From positions 1-37,427 of the forward strand of contig JAFPWG010000007.1 in assembly GCA_017395045.1 (NCBI GenBank): a stretch of DNA of 37,427 nucleotides. The letters run 5' to 3'. Under the pieces are notes generated by a model. The model ran no database searches, was not told the origin of the DNA, and worked only from the letters and a program-made list of their open reading frames with translations. Origin of the DNA: Bacteroidales bacterium (GTDB lineage: Bacteria > Bacteroidota > Bacteroidia > Bacteroidales > UBA932). The number at the start of each line of letters is the position of its first letter. The stretch's first letter is position 1. Both the position numbers and the translations under genes were made by a program. Positions 1 through 8,337 of the stretch are shown piece after piece.

Positions 1-444
1 CCGGTACTCGTTTCTCATGTAGTCATACAGGCCGCTGATGACTTCCGTGGTCACATCCTTCAGGAGGATGTCCGTCTTGCCGATACGGTCGAGATACTCG
101 TTGATGCGCTTGCGGACATTGTTCTTATGCTGCATTGCCGATTCGCCGTTGCCACAACCGGCGGAATACCGGATGTATTCGTCACACCATTCCATCCATG
201 TGGTCGTACAGTCAATTCCGTCATCCGGCTTCTTGTCGAAATCCGGAGGATTGAGTATCCGGTCGGACCGAACCGCCATCGCCCTGAGATAGGTCCTCTT
301 ATTGTTGTCCTTGGCATCGGGGGCATCGTCCGGTATCAGATACAGGCGAAGGTTCTCCCTTTTGCGAAAGCCCTTCTCGTAGTATTCTAGGTACAAGCCC
401 CTGTTTCCACCCTTCAATGGTCTTTCTTTAATCTCGACTTTCAT
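1..444 (-). CDS. Tyrosine recombinase/integrase, N-terminal part (runs off left edge)
   Basis: Reading the minus strand from the ATG at 444-442 gives 148 codons with no stop before the window edge, so this is the N-terminal part of a longer protein. It begins MKVEIKERPLKGG and continues with a segment YLEYYEKGFRKRENLRLYLI that matches the corresponding segment of the neighbouring integrase (YLDMYYKGNRKKEGLKLYII), and later YLDRIGKTDILL matches YLTSIGKTDLLL there. These correspond to the arm-DNA-binding and SAM-like core-binding domains of Bacteroidota tyrosine recombinases. The catalytic domain lies outside the window and cannot be checked. The start follows the stop of the upstream integrase by 2 nt, so the two are almost certainly cotranscribed and translationally linked. 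Paralogy of the two is seen directly; a role in moving an element to the left is inferred. Confidence 0.82.
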   Translation of the reverse strand, partial: MKVEIKERPLKGGNRGLYLEYYEKGFRKRENLRLYLIPDDAPDAKDNNKRTYLRAMAVRSDRILNPPDFDKKPDDGIDCTTTWMEWCDEYIRYSAGCGNGESAMQHKNNVRKRINEYLDRIGKTDILLKDVTTEVISGLYDYMRNEYR

Positions 445-446
445 AA

Positions 447-1652
447 TCAGATTGAGTTTGCGGTTTGGGTTGCGGGAGGTGTCGTGGGATTGGTGAAGAG
501 GTTGTTCACCAGGTTCATGGTCTCGACCTTCTTCTGGTCCACGATCTTCGCGTACACTTCGGTCATCTGGATGCTGCTATGTCCCAACAGTTTGCTCACC
601 ACATAGAGGTTTGCTCCCAAGGTGAGAAGTGTCGTTGCCGCCGTATGGCGGCTGCAATGGTAGGTGATATGCTTGTCAATCTCGCAGTCCTTCATCCATT
701 CCTTAAGGACGGTCTCCACGGTATTTACCGAAGCCTTCAGTTCATGGAACACCTGGTCGATTCCTTCCATCTGCTCCGGCATCCATCGGAGCGCCTCGTA
801 GGACAGCGGGATCGTCACCGTCTTCTTTGTCTTGACCTGCCTATGCTCAATGTAACGGGCCTTCCCGTCGGCGGTGGTATGGATCTCGCTCCATTTCAGG
901 GACTTCATGTCACTGTAACGTAATCCGGTGAAACAGGAGAACAGGAATGCCTTCTTCACGATGTCATAGCGGCAGGGTGTCTTGATGAGGACCTTCAGTT
1001 CTTCAACCGTAAGGAACTCACGTCTGCCGTTCTTCATCTTCGGTTTTTCCTTGGCATCAAGCGATTTGAACGGGTTGCTGGGTATCAGTCCCTCAACGAC
1101 GGCCTTGTTCATGGCCTCGGCAACCCGGCACATCAGCAGTCTGGCCGTAGTGTCGCTCATCGTTTTCTTGCCCTTGTAAATCTTGCAGGTCCTGAGAAAC
1201 GCGACGAATCCCCGGCAGAAATCCTTGTCCACTTCCGAGAGGAGCAGATCCGTCTTTCCGATGGATGTAAGGTATTCCTTGACCCGATCCTTCGCGTTGC
1301 GCTTGGGTCTTACGCCGGACGGGGACAGTTTCTCGTCGCAGGTCACGAAGTCCTCCAGCCAGGAGAGCAGCGTCGTCCTCGACCTCTTCAGCTTCTCCCA
1401 GTCCACAAGGCCGTCCTTCTGGATGTCGAGGATCCGCTGGGCCTTGATCTGCTCGGCGAGTTTTCGGGTGTTCTTGTTTTGCAGCTTCGCCGCCGGAGAG
1501 GTCTCCGGAATGATGTAGAGTTTCAGCCCCTCTTTCTTGCGGTTCCCCTTGTAATACATGTCAAGATAGAGACTGATTGTCCCGCCGTCGAGGACTTTCT
1601 CCCGGATCCGGACGGGTTCCTTCACTTTGATTTCCTTTTTCGTTTTTGCCAT
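447..1652 (-). CDS. Tyrosine recombinase/integrase (phage integrase family)
   Basis: A 401-aa site-specific recombinase. Residues 12-75 form the arm-type DNA-binding domain, about 95-200 the SAM-like core-binding domain, and 210-375 the catalytic domain. The full catalytic set is visible: R245 in FTGLRYSD, K274 in QVKTKK, H332 and R335 in YHCSRHTAAT, H358 in LLGHSSIQMT and nucleophile Y367 in EVYAKI, so the enzyme should be active. Family members excise and integrate conjugative or mobilizable elements and prophages, or invert DNA. It is followed after 2 nt by a second, paralogous recombinase. A TATATTTG box on the minus strand at 1730-1723 probably drives it, with a leader of about 65 nt. 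Which element it serves cannot be told, because the rest would lie left of the window. Confidence 0.93.
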   Translation of the reverse strand: MAKTKKEIKVKEPVRIREKVLDGGTISLYLDMYYKGNRKKEGLKLYIIPETSPAAKLQNKNTRKLAEQIKAQRILDIQKDGLVDWEKLKRSRTTLLSWLEDFVTCDEKLSPSGVRPKRNAKDRVKEYLTSIGKTDLLLSEVDKDFCRGFVAFLRTCKIYKGKKTMSDTTARLLMCRVAEAMNKAVVEGLIPSNPFKSLDAKEKPKMKNGRREFLTVEELKVLIKTPCRYDIVKKAFLFSCFTGLRYSDMKSLKWSEIHTTADGKARYIEHRQVKTKKTVTIPLSYEALRWMPEQMEGIDQVFHELKASVNTVETVLKEWMKDCEIDKHITYHCSRHTAATTLLTLGANLYVVSKLLGHSSIQMTEVYAKIVDQKKVETMNLVNNLFTNPTTPPATQTANSI

Positions 1653-1722
1653 TTCCTAACCTTTGTTTTCGTATCGTTTCTGATGTTAATATATTGTGTA
1701 TCAAGTAGTTAAACCACCGACG

Positions 1723-1730
1723 CAAATATA
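1723..1730 (-). promoter_or_regulatory. Probable -7 promoter box for the tandem integrases
   Basis: TATATTTG on the minus strand matches the Bacteroidota TAnnTTTG -7 element and lies about 70 nt before the integrase ATG. No good -33 TTTG is seen at the usual 19-20 nt spacing. Confidence 0.5.
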
Positions 1731-1903
1731 ATACAAACGGGACAAAAACGAGACAGAACCAGCAAAAATGAATGAAAAAATCCGATATTGCAGCAATCAT
1801 GGGAAACGCTGTGATACTCGCCTAACGTGCTGATGTCTCTAATATTACATCGCCCACTTGACGTATCGTTTCCGATTGTTTTCCTCGCTACAAGAAATTT
1901 TCT

Positions 1904-1911
1904 TATATTTG
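1904..1911 (+). promoter_or_regulatory. -7 promoter box of the GH3 gene
   Basis: TATATTTG fits TAnnTTTG and lies 22 nt before the ATG at 1934. A TTTC at 1880-1883 is an imperfect -33 match at 20-nt spacing. Confidence 0.6.
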
Positions 1912-1933
1912 TAAACTATTATACGACAAGCCG

Positions 1934-4174
1934 ATGAACAGCAGATCCATCCTCCTCTCCCTGGCCCTCATCGCCGTCGCCTGCGGGCAGGCACCCCAGA
2001 AGAAATCGAACGTTCCCGTGTATTTGGACGACGCCCAACCCCTCGAGGCGCGGGTGGAAGACGCATTTTCGAAGATGACCCTCGACGAGAAGATCGCGAT
2101 GGTCCACGCGCAGTCCAAATTCAGCTCTCCGGGCGTACCGCGCCTGGGCATTCCGGAGGTATGGTGCACCGACGGCCCCCACGGCATCCGCGCGGAAGTG
2201 CTCTGGGATGAATGGGACCAGGCGGGGTGGACCAACGACTCCATCACGGCATTCCCGGCCCTGAGCGGCCTTGCCGCCACCTGGGACCGCGAACTCTCCC
2301 GCCTCTATGGCAAGAGCATCGGAGAGGAGGCCCGCTACCGGAACAAGACCGTGCTGCTGGGCCCCGGCGTGAACATCTACCGGTTCCCGCTGAACGGCCG
2401 CAACTTCGAATATATGGGCGAGGATCCGTATCTCGCCGGCGAGATGGTGGTTCCCTACGTGGAAGGCGTCCAGTCCAACGGCGTCGCGGTATGCGTGAAG
2501 CATTACGCCTTGAACAACAGCGAGGTGAACCGCCATACGGCGAACACCATCGTGGACGACCGCACTCTCTATGAAATCTATCTGCCGGCCTTCAAGGCGG
2601 CGGTCCAGAAGGGACACGCCTGGTCCATCATGGCGGCTTACAACCTCTACAACAACGAGCATCTGTGCTCCAACGAGATCCTGTTGGACAAGATCCTGCG
2701 CGGGGAATGGGGTTTCGACGGGGTCGTGATCAGCGACTGGGGCGGCGTACACAACACGCTGCAGACCGCGAAGCACGGCGTGGACCTGGAATACGGTTCC
2801 TGGACCGACGGCCTCACGATGGGAAAGACCAATGCCTATGACAGCTACTACCTGGCCACTGCCTACAAGGATGCGATCCTGAAGGGCGAGATAGGGACTG
2901 AGGAACTGGATGCCCGCGTGAAGCGGCTCCTGAGGCTCATTTTCCGTACTTCCATGGACCGGAACCGTCCTTTCGGCAGCCAGACTTCTCCGGAGCATTA
3001 CGCCGCGGCGCGCAAGATCGGCGCCGAATCCATCGTTCTCCTCAAGAACGACGGTGTCCTGCCGATGGAGAATCCGAAGAAGATCCTCGTCGTGGGCGAA
3101 AACGCCGTCAAGATGATGACGGTGGGCGGCGGCTCATCTTCCCTGAAGGCGAAACTGGAAGTATCCCCGCTGGACGGCATCAAAGCCCGGTATCCCGAGG
3201 CCGAGGTCATCTGGGAACGCGGTTATGTGGGTGACGTCGGCGGCGAATACAACGGGGTGTCCACCGGACAGGACCTGCAGGAATCCCGGAGCGCGGCCGC
3301 CCTGGTCGCCGATGCGGTAAAGGCCGCGGAAGGAGCCGATTACGTGATTTTCGTGGGCGGACTGAACAAGTCCAACGAACAGGATTGCGAGGGATTGGAC
3401 CGTATCCAGTACGGCCTTCCGTATGGCCAGGATGCCGTCATCGAGGCGCTGGCCGCGGCGACGGACAAGCTCGTCGTCGTGAATATCTCCGGCAATGCCG
3501 TGGCGATGCCGTGGGTGGAGAAGGTTCCCGCCATCGTGCAGGACTGGTACCTGGGTACCCAGGCTGGCCATTCCCTGGCCGACGTGCTCTCCGGCGACGT
3601 GAACCCCTCCGGTCACCTTCCGTTCTCCATCCCCGTCTCCTATGACAAGAACCCGGTCCAGACTGAAGCGCAGTATCCCGGTATCCTCCGGGACGGCACC
3701 ATCGACGGGATGCCCGTCCTGGACATGGAATATACCGAAGGTATCTATGTGGGCTACCGCTGGTACGACCTGCACGGCGGCGTCCTCTTCCCGTTCGGCT
3801 ATGGCCTGAGCTACACCACCTTCGAATACGGTGAGCCGGGAATCAACAGAAAATCCATGGCTCAGGACGGTACCGTGACGGTGACCGTTCCCGTCAGGAA
3901 CAGCGGATCCGTAGCGGGTGCCGAGGTGGTCCAACTGTATATCGCCGACGTAGAGGCTTCCGTGGACCGTCCGGTAAAGGAACTCAAGGGATTTGCCAAA
4001 GTGTTCCTCGAGCCCGGCCAGACGGCCGATGTGCGTTTTACCATCGACCGGGAAGCCCTCAGCTTCTTCGATGCGGAAAAGCATGGATGGGTAGCGGAAA
4101 AGGGCCTGTTCCGGGCTCTCGTCGCCGCCTCTGCCCAGGATATCAGGGGAACTGTCGAATTCGAACTGAAGTAG
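1934..4174 (+). CDS. Glycoside hydrolase family 3 lipoprotein (beta-glucosidase/beta-xylosidase type)
   Basis: A 746-aa exo-acting glycosidase of the BglX type. The N-terminus has a hydrophobic segment and a lipobox ending IAVAC (Cys17), so the protein should be lipid-anchored in the periplasm or outer membrane. The GH3 N-terminal barrel covers about 40-340, with KHYALNNSEVNRH at 189-201 and the nucleophile Asp268 in VVISDWGG. The GH3 C-terminal sandwich spans about 365-580 and carries the E482/E486-G-x-D-R motif expected to hold the acid/base. A fibronectin III-like domain (about 655-735, with VVQLYIAD and RPVKELKGF) ends the protein. The size and domain order are complete for the family. 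Exact sugar specificity (glucose, xylose or other) cannot be decided from sequence. It is not in an obvious SusCD locus here; the next gene holA starts 17 nt downstream. Confidence 0.92.
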   Translation: MNSRSILLSLALIAVACGQAPQKKSNVPVYLDDAQPLEARVEDAFSKMTLDEKIAMVHAQSKFSSPGVPRLGIPEVWCTDGPHGIRAEVLWDEWDQAGWTNDSITAFPALSGLAATWDRELSRLYGKSIGEEARYRNKTVLLGPGVNIYRFPLNGRNFEYMGEDPYLAGEMVVPYVEGVQSNGVAVCVKHYALNNSEVNRHTANTIVDDRTLYEIYLPAFKAAVQKGHAWSIMAAYNLYNNEHLCSNEILLDKILRGEWGFDGVVISDWGGVHNTLQTAKHGVDLEYGSWTDGLTMGKTNAYDSYYLATAYKDAILKGEIGTEELDARVKRLLRLIFRTSMDRNRPFGSQTSPEHYAAARKIGAESIVLLKNDGVLPMENPKKILVVGENAVKMMTVGGGSSSLKAKLEVSPLDGIKARYPEAEVIWERGYVGDVGGEYNGVSTGQDLQESRSAAALVADAVKAAEGADYVIFVGGLNKSNEQDCEGLDRIQYGLPYGQDAVIEALAAATDKLVVVNISGNAVAMPWVEKVPAIVQDWYLGTQAGHSLADVLSGDVNPSGHLPFSIPVSYDKNPVQTEAQYPGILRDGTIDGMPVLDMEYTEGIYVGYRWYDLHGGVLFPFGYGLSYTTFEYGEPGINRKSMAQDGTVTVTVPVRNSGSVAGAEVVQLYIADVEASVDRPVKELKGFAKVFLEPGQTADVRFTIDREALSFFDAEKHGWVAEKGLFRALVAASAQDIRGTVEFELK

Positions 4175-4191
4175 TGGCCGGAAAGGGTTAT

Positions 4192-5217
4192 ATGGAAACG
4201 GACCGGCAGGTCCGGAATCTCATTGGGGATGTCAAGTCCGGTTCCTTCAAGCCGGTGTACCTCCTGATGGGGGAGGAACCCTATTATCCCGAACTCCTGT
4301 GCCAGGCCATCATCGACAACTGCCTGCAGGACTGGGAGAAGGACTTCAACGAACTGATCTGTTACGGTGCCGACGTGGATGCCGATGCGGTGATTACCGC
4401 GGCCCGTCGCTTCCCGATGATGGCGGAGCGCCAGCTCGTGGTAGTGAGGGAGGCCCAGTCGATGAAGACGCTCGAGGAACTCGCCCTCTACTGCCAGAAG
4501 CCACTGGACTCCACCGTGCTGGTGATTCTCCTGCACGGGGCATCCGCGGACAAGCGGAAGGCCCTGTACAAGAGCGTCCTCAAAAGCGGCGTCATCGTGG
4601 AGTCGCTCCCGCTCAGGGACTACGAGGCGGAACAGTGGGTGTCGGCCTATTATCAGGAACGCGGCCTTTCCATCCACCCCGAAGCGGTCAGGCTGCTGGT
4701 GGAAGCCGCCGGTACCGACCTGGGAAAGATCGCCGTGGAGACGGACAAGCTCCTGAAGAACCTGCCGGAGGGCGTGAAGGAAATCACGCCGGAGGATATC
4801 GAGCAGAATGTGGGTATCAGCCGTCAGTTCAGCGTCTTCGAACTGACGAAGGCCCTGTCCTACAAAGATGCGCCCAAGGCCGTCAAGGTGGCCACCCATA
4901 TCGGCGAGGCCCCGAGATTCTTCATGCCCATGGCGGTGAGCGCCCTGTTCCTGCACTTCAACCGGATCCTCAAGTATAACGCCCTGATCCAGGCGGGGAA
5001 AGGAAACGATTCCGCCGCCAAGGCGAAGGTCCTGGGCGGGAATCCGTATTTCTTCAAGGAGTATGATGCGGCCGTCCGGAATTATCCGCTTCCCCGGTGC
5101 ATGCACGTCATTTCCCTCCTGTCCGATTACGACTTCAAGGGCAAGGGCGGAGAAACCGGTGAGGCGACTCCTGGGGAGCTGCTGGTGGAGTTGGTGACAA
5201 AAATCTTAAATATTTGA
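4192..5217 (+). CDS. holA: DNA polymerase III subunit delta
   Basis: A 341-aa clamp-loader subunit, which opens the beta clamp as part of the DNA polymerase III gamma complex. The start of the protein, SGSFKPVYLLMGEEPYY, and the segment RRFPMMAERQLVVVREAQSM are typical of HolA (an AAA+-like fold with a degenerate nucleotide site). The C-terminal region with FELTKALSYKD and FFMPMAVSALFLHFNRILKYN fits the collar domain. I chose the ATG at 4192 because the protein then begins METDRQVRNLI at a normal HolA length. An in-frame GTG at 4174, overlapping the glycosidase stop, would add only six residues. The gene reads on from the GH3 gene with no visible promoter between them. Identification rests on recognised family motifs. 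Confidence 0.88.
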   Translation: METDRQVRNLIGDVKSGSFKPVYLLMGEEPYYPELLCQAIIDNCLQDWEKDFNELICYGADVDADAVITAARRFPMMAERQLVVVREAQSMKTLEELALYCQKPLDSTVLVILLHGASADKRKALYKSVLKSGVIVESLPLRDYEAEQWVSAYYQERGLSIHPEAVRLLVEAAGTDLGKIAVETDKLLKNLPEGVKEITPEDIEQNVGISRQFSVFELTKALSYKDAPKAVKVATHIGEAPRFFMPMAVSALFLHFNRILKYNALIQAGKGNDSAAKAKVLGGNPYFFKEYDAAVRNYPLPRCMHVISLLSDYDFKGKGGETGEATPGELLVELVTKILNI

Positions 5218-5227
5218 TAAAAAATTA

Positions 5228-5257
5228 TTGCAAATCAATAAATATTATCTATCTTTG
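5228..5257 (+). promoter_or_regulatory. Promoter of the ABC exporter operon
   Basis: TTG at 5228-5230, then 19 nt, then TATCTTTG at 5250-5257: one of the best -33/-7 pairs of the Bacteroidota type in this window. The ATG follows 17 nt later. Confidence 0.8.
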
Positions 5258-5274
5258 CAGAAAACCAAACGGAT

Positions 5275-6132
5275 ATGTCTATCATAGAAGTCAAAAATGT
5301 GACCAAGACTTTCGGGGAGAAAGTGGCACTGAAGGACGTGTCGCTGTCCATTCCTGAAGGGAAGATCTTCGGCCTGCTGGGGCCGAACGGGGCGGGCAAG
5401 TCCACCCTGATCCGCATCATCAACCGGATTACCATCGCGACGGCCGGTGAGGTCCTCTTCCAGGGCCACCCCATCACCTCCGAAGACGTCCAGCACATCG
5501 GATACCTGCCTGAGGAACGCGGCCTGTACCGCAAGATGAAGGTCGGTGACCAGGCGATGTACCTGGCCCAGCTCCGGGGAATGTCCTCTCGGCAGGCTGC
5601 GTACGAACTCAAGCAGTGGTTCGTCCGTTTCGGCATCCAGGACTGGTGGAACAAGAAGGTGGAGGAGCTTTCCAAGGGTATGGCCCAGAAGGTCCAGTTC
5701 ATTACCACCGTGGTCCACAAACCGTCCCTGATGATCCTGGACGAGCCTTTTTCCGGCTTCGACCCGGTCAATGCGGACCTCATCCGCAAGGAGATCCTGC
5801 GCCTGAAGGATGAAGGTGCGACCATCATCCTCTCCACGCACAACATGGAATCAGTCGAGGAGCTTTGCGACGAGATCGCCCTGCTGGACAAGGCGAAACT
5901 CGTCATCACCGGCGGTACCGACGATATCCGTCACCGCTTCGGGGAGGACAACGTGGAGATCGAGTATACGGAAGACTATGTGCGCAAGACGGATGTTGTC
6001 TCCCGCGAGGCGGCGCCTGAGCGCCTGACCGAACTCATCGAAAAGGGCATCCGGATCAATTCCTACCGCGAACTCGTTCCGCGCATGAACGACATTTTCA
6101 TCAAACTCGTAACGGAAGGGGAGGGCAAGTAA
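5275..6132 (+). CDS. ABC transporter ATP-binding protein (NatA-like)
   Basis: A 285-aa ATPase subunit of an ABC-2 type exporter. It has Walker A GPNGAGKS at 36-43, the signature LSKGMAQK, Walker B LMILDEPFSGFDP and the switch His in STHNMES. The C-terminal 70 residues form the extra domain common in NatA/CcmA-type proteins of drug, sodium or lipid exporters. It has its own strong promoter and is followed after 1 nt by the permease gene, so the two proteins should assemble in the inner membrane. The substrate cannot be inferred: NatAB-like sodium extrusion and antimicrobial export are both reasonable. Confidence 0.92.
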   Translation: MSIIEVKNVTKTFGEKVALKDVSLSIPEGKIFGLLGPNGAGKSTLIRIINRITIATAGEVLFQGHPITSEDVQHIGYLPEERGLYRKMKVGDQAMYLAQLRGMSSRQAAYELKQWFVRFGIQDWWNKKVEELSKGMAQKVQFITTVVHKPSLMILDEPFSGFDPVNADLIRKEILRLKDEGATIILSTHNMESVEELCDEIALLDKAKLVITGGTDDIRHRFGEDNVEIEYTEDYVRKTDVVSREAAPERLTELIEKGIRINSYRELVPRMNDIFIKLVTEGEGK

Positions 6133-6133
6133 C

Positions 6134-7519
6134 ATGGATTTCAAGAAATTAGGCATCATCATCCAGCGGGAATACCTGAACAAGGTCAAGAAGAAGTCTT
6201 TCCTGCTCACGACGTTCGGCGTTCCGATCCTCTTCGCGGCGATGTACGCGGTGATGATCTTCATCATGCTCCGGACCGAAGGCGACTCCAAGCGGATCGC
6301 CGTCATCGACAATTCCGGCATCGTGATGGAGAAACTGGAGAATACCAAGCAACTGACCTTCAAGCAGCTCGACGAAACGGACCCGGATGCGGTGAAGAAC
6401 AACCTGGCGGACTACGATGCGGACATCCTCCTGTACATCTCTCCGCTGGACAGCGCCACCAAGTCGGTGACCGCGACCACCTATGCGGACAAGCCGATGG
6501 GCATGGAAACCGCCGAAGTGATCGAGAACCGGATCAACGATGCGGTGGAATCCTACCGGATCGACTCCTACGGGATCGAGGGGCTGGAGCAAATCCTTTC
6601 CGACATCCATTCCAACGTCCATCTGACGTCCTATACGGTGGATGAGGCCGGTAAGGAAACCATCTCCCAGAGCGAGGTATACATGATCATCTCGATGGTC
6701 CTGGCCATGGCCCTGTACATGTTCATCGCGATCTTCAGCGGCATGGTGATGTCCAGCGTCATCGAGGAGAAATCCAGCCGTGTGGTGGAAGTCCTCGTGT
6801 CGTCAGTCAAGGCTACGGAACTGATGTTCGGCAAGATCATCGGCGTGGCCCTCGTCGCCCTGACGCAGTTCCTGCTGTGGATTGTGTTGACCGGCATGAT
6901 CATCGGCATCATCGGCGGAGTCGTCGGGATGGACAAGATCATGGGCGGGGTGGACCAGTCCCAGATCGAACAGATGCAGGAGATGTCCATGGGTGCCGGT
7001 GCCGGCGCCACGCTGGACCTGCAGGCGCTGACCGATACCACCGCCGTGGCGGAGGGCCCGACCGGCGCGCAGGCCATCCTGGGCACCCTCGGTTCCCTGA
7101 ACTATGCGGAGATCGGCATCTCCTTCCTGCTCTTCTTCCTGTTCGGCTACCTGCTGTATGCGTCGCTGTTTGCGGCCATCGGCTCGGCCGTGGAGAACGA
7201 GGCGGACACGCAGCAGTTGCAGATTCCCGTCACGATTCCGCTGCTGGTCGGTTTCTTCGTGGCCTTCTATGCCTTCCGTTCGCCGGAAAGCAGCCTGGTA
7301 TGGTGGTTCTCGATGATTCCGTTCACTTCGCCCATCGTGATGCTCGCACGCCTGCCCTTCGGCGTTCCCGGCTGGGAACTCGTGCTGTCGATCGGCCTAC
7401 TCATCCTGACCTTCGTCCTGTGCGCCTGGGCTTCTGCGAAGATCTATAAGGTGGGAATCCTGATGTACGGCAAGAAATCTACTTTCAAAGACCTTTGGAA
7501 ATGGCTCAAGCAAAGCTAG
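6134..7519 (+). CDS. ABC-2 type transporter permease (NatB/YhaP-like)
   Basis: A 461-aa membrane subunit partnering the upstream ATPase. The protein begins with a cytoplasmic stretch (FKKLGIIIQREYLNKVKKKS), then a first hydrophobic segment at about 24-45, a large extracytoplasmic domain up to about 180, and a cluster of hydrophobic segments in the second half. This is the ABC2_membrane_3 layout of NatB. VIEEKSSRVVEVLVSS at about 215-230 is the coupling-helix region conserved in this family. The start ATG is 1 nt after the ATPase stop. The last 19 nt overlap the following lipoprotein gene, so the operon probably continues. Substrate unknown. Confidence 0.9.
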   Translation: MDFKKLGIIIQREYLNKVKKKSFLLTTFGVPILFAAMYAVMIFIMLRTEGDSKRIAVIDNSGIVMEKLENTKQLTFKQLDETDPDAVKNNLADYDADILLYISPLDSATKSVTATTYADKPMGMETAEVIENRINDAVESYRIDSYGIEGLEQILSDIHSNVHLTSYTVDEAGKETISQSEVYMIISMVLAMALYMFIAIFSGMVMSSVIEEKSSRVVEVLVSSVKATELMFGKIIGVALVALTQFLLWIVLTGMIIGIIGGVVGMDKIMGGVDQSQIEQMQEMSMGAGAGATLDLQALTDTTAVAEGPTGAQAILGTLGSLNYAEIGISFLLFFLFGYLLYASLFAAIGSAVENEADTQQLQIPVTIPLLVGFFVAFYAFRSPESSLVWWFSMIPFTSPIVMLARLPFGVPGWELVLSIGLLILTFVLCAWASAKIYKVGILMYGKKSTFKDLWKWLKQS

Positions 7520-8334
7520 TTGTACTTATCGCTCTCGCCGCGGTCTCCTGTTCGCAGGGACCGCGGATGGAGTGGAAGCGGATCCCGATGGACGGCAGCC
7601 GGACCGGCGTCGTTCCCGTGAATGCGGAGAACGTGGATACGGCCCTCGGCACGTTCGAGGATGATTACATCGCCCCGAACGGGACGCACTTCACCGAAGG
7701 GGCTACGCCGGAAGTGGCGATGCTCCTGATGGATGCGCAGCCGAAGATGGCCCGTCTCAAGCAGGTGGTCGGACACAACGCGCGGATGATGCTGAATCTG
7801 AGGAACCAGCCCGACCTTCCGCTCGGGAACCTGGTGGCGGACGCGCTCCGCGCCAAGGGCAGCGACTATTTCGGGGTGCCGATGGATTTCGCCATCACCA
7901 ACTACGGCGGTATCCGCATCCCGATGCCGGAAGGGGCGGTAACCCTGGACGACATCGAGTCCATGTTCCCGTTCAAGAACTACATGTGCTATGCGAAGGT
8001 ACGGGGGGAGGGCCTGCAGCGCCTTCTCGCCCAACTGGCCAAGACGCAGGCGTTCCAGCCGGTGAGCGGCGCCCGCGTGAAGGTGAAGGCCCACGAACTG
8101 GTGGAGGCGGAGATCGGCGGTAAGCCCATCGACCCGAAGCGGCTGTACAACGTGGCCACCATCGACTTCCTGCTTTCCGGCGGCGACCAGATCGCTATCG
8201 GCGCCCTGGCGGAGGACGTGATCCTGACGCCCGTGCTCATCCGGGACGTGATGCTGGAGTACGTGCAGGCGATGGAGGTTAAGGGGAATATCATCGACTA
8301 TGAGAGCGACGGGCGCGTCGTGATGGAGGACTAG
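7501..8334 (+). CDS. 5'-nucleotidase C-terminal domain lipoprotein
   Basis: A 277-aa protein that consists of the nucleotide-specificity domain (5_nucleotid_C) of UshA-type 5'-nucleotidases without the metal-binding catalytic domain. Family marks are LGNLVADALR, FAITNYGGIR, VTLDDIESMFPF and the segment DFLLSGGDQ. The N-terminus MAQAKLVVLIALAAVSC carries a lipobox with Cys at 17, so it should be anchored in the cell envelope. I use the ATG at 7501; it overlaps the permease by 19 nt. The catalytic metallophosphatase partner is encoded directly downstream (3 nt gap), the reverse of the domain order in single-chain UshA. Together they would hydrolyse nucleotides or related phosphoesters in the periplasm; a working two-chain enzyme is an inference. 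Confidence 0.88.
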   Translation: MAQAKLVVLIALAAVSCSQGPRMEWKRIPMDGSRTGVVPVNAENVDTALGTFEDDYIAPNGTHFTEGATPEVAMLLMDAQPKMARLKQVVGHNARMMLNLRNQPDLPLGNLVADALRAKGSDYFGVPMDFAITNYGGIRIPMPEGAVTLDDIESMFPFKNYMCYAKVRGEGLQRLLAQLAKTQAFQPVSGARVKVKAHELVEAEIGGKPIDPKRLYNVATIDFLLSGGDQIAIGALAEDVILTPVLIRDVMLEYVQAMEVKGNIIDYESDGRVVMED

Positions 8335-8337
8335 GCC

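Larger units (their letters stand above)
1653..1933. other. Divergent intergenic region between integrase and GH3 gene; possible element end
   Basis: This AT-rich stretch of 281 nt holds the two divergent -7 boxes and an exact 11-bp direct repeat CGTATCGTTTC at 1670-1680 and 1862-1872, each followed by a similar T/C-GAT-GTT sequence. If the integrases belong to an element on the left, its end should be here. No gene or structured RNA was recognised. Confidence 0.4.
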
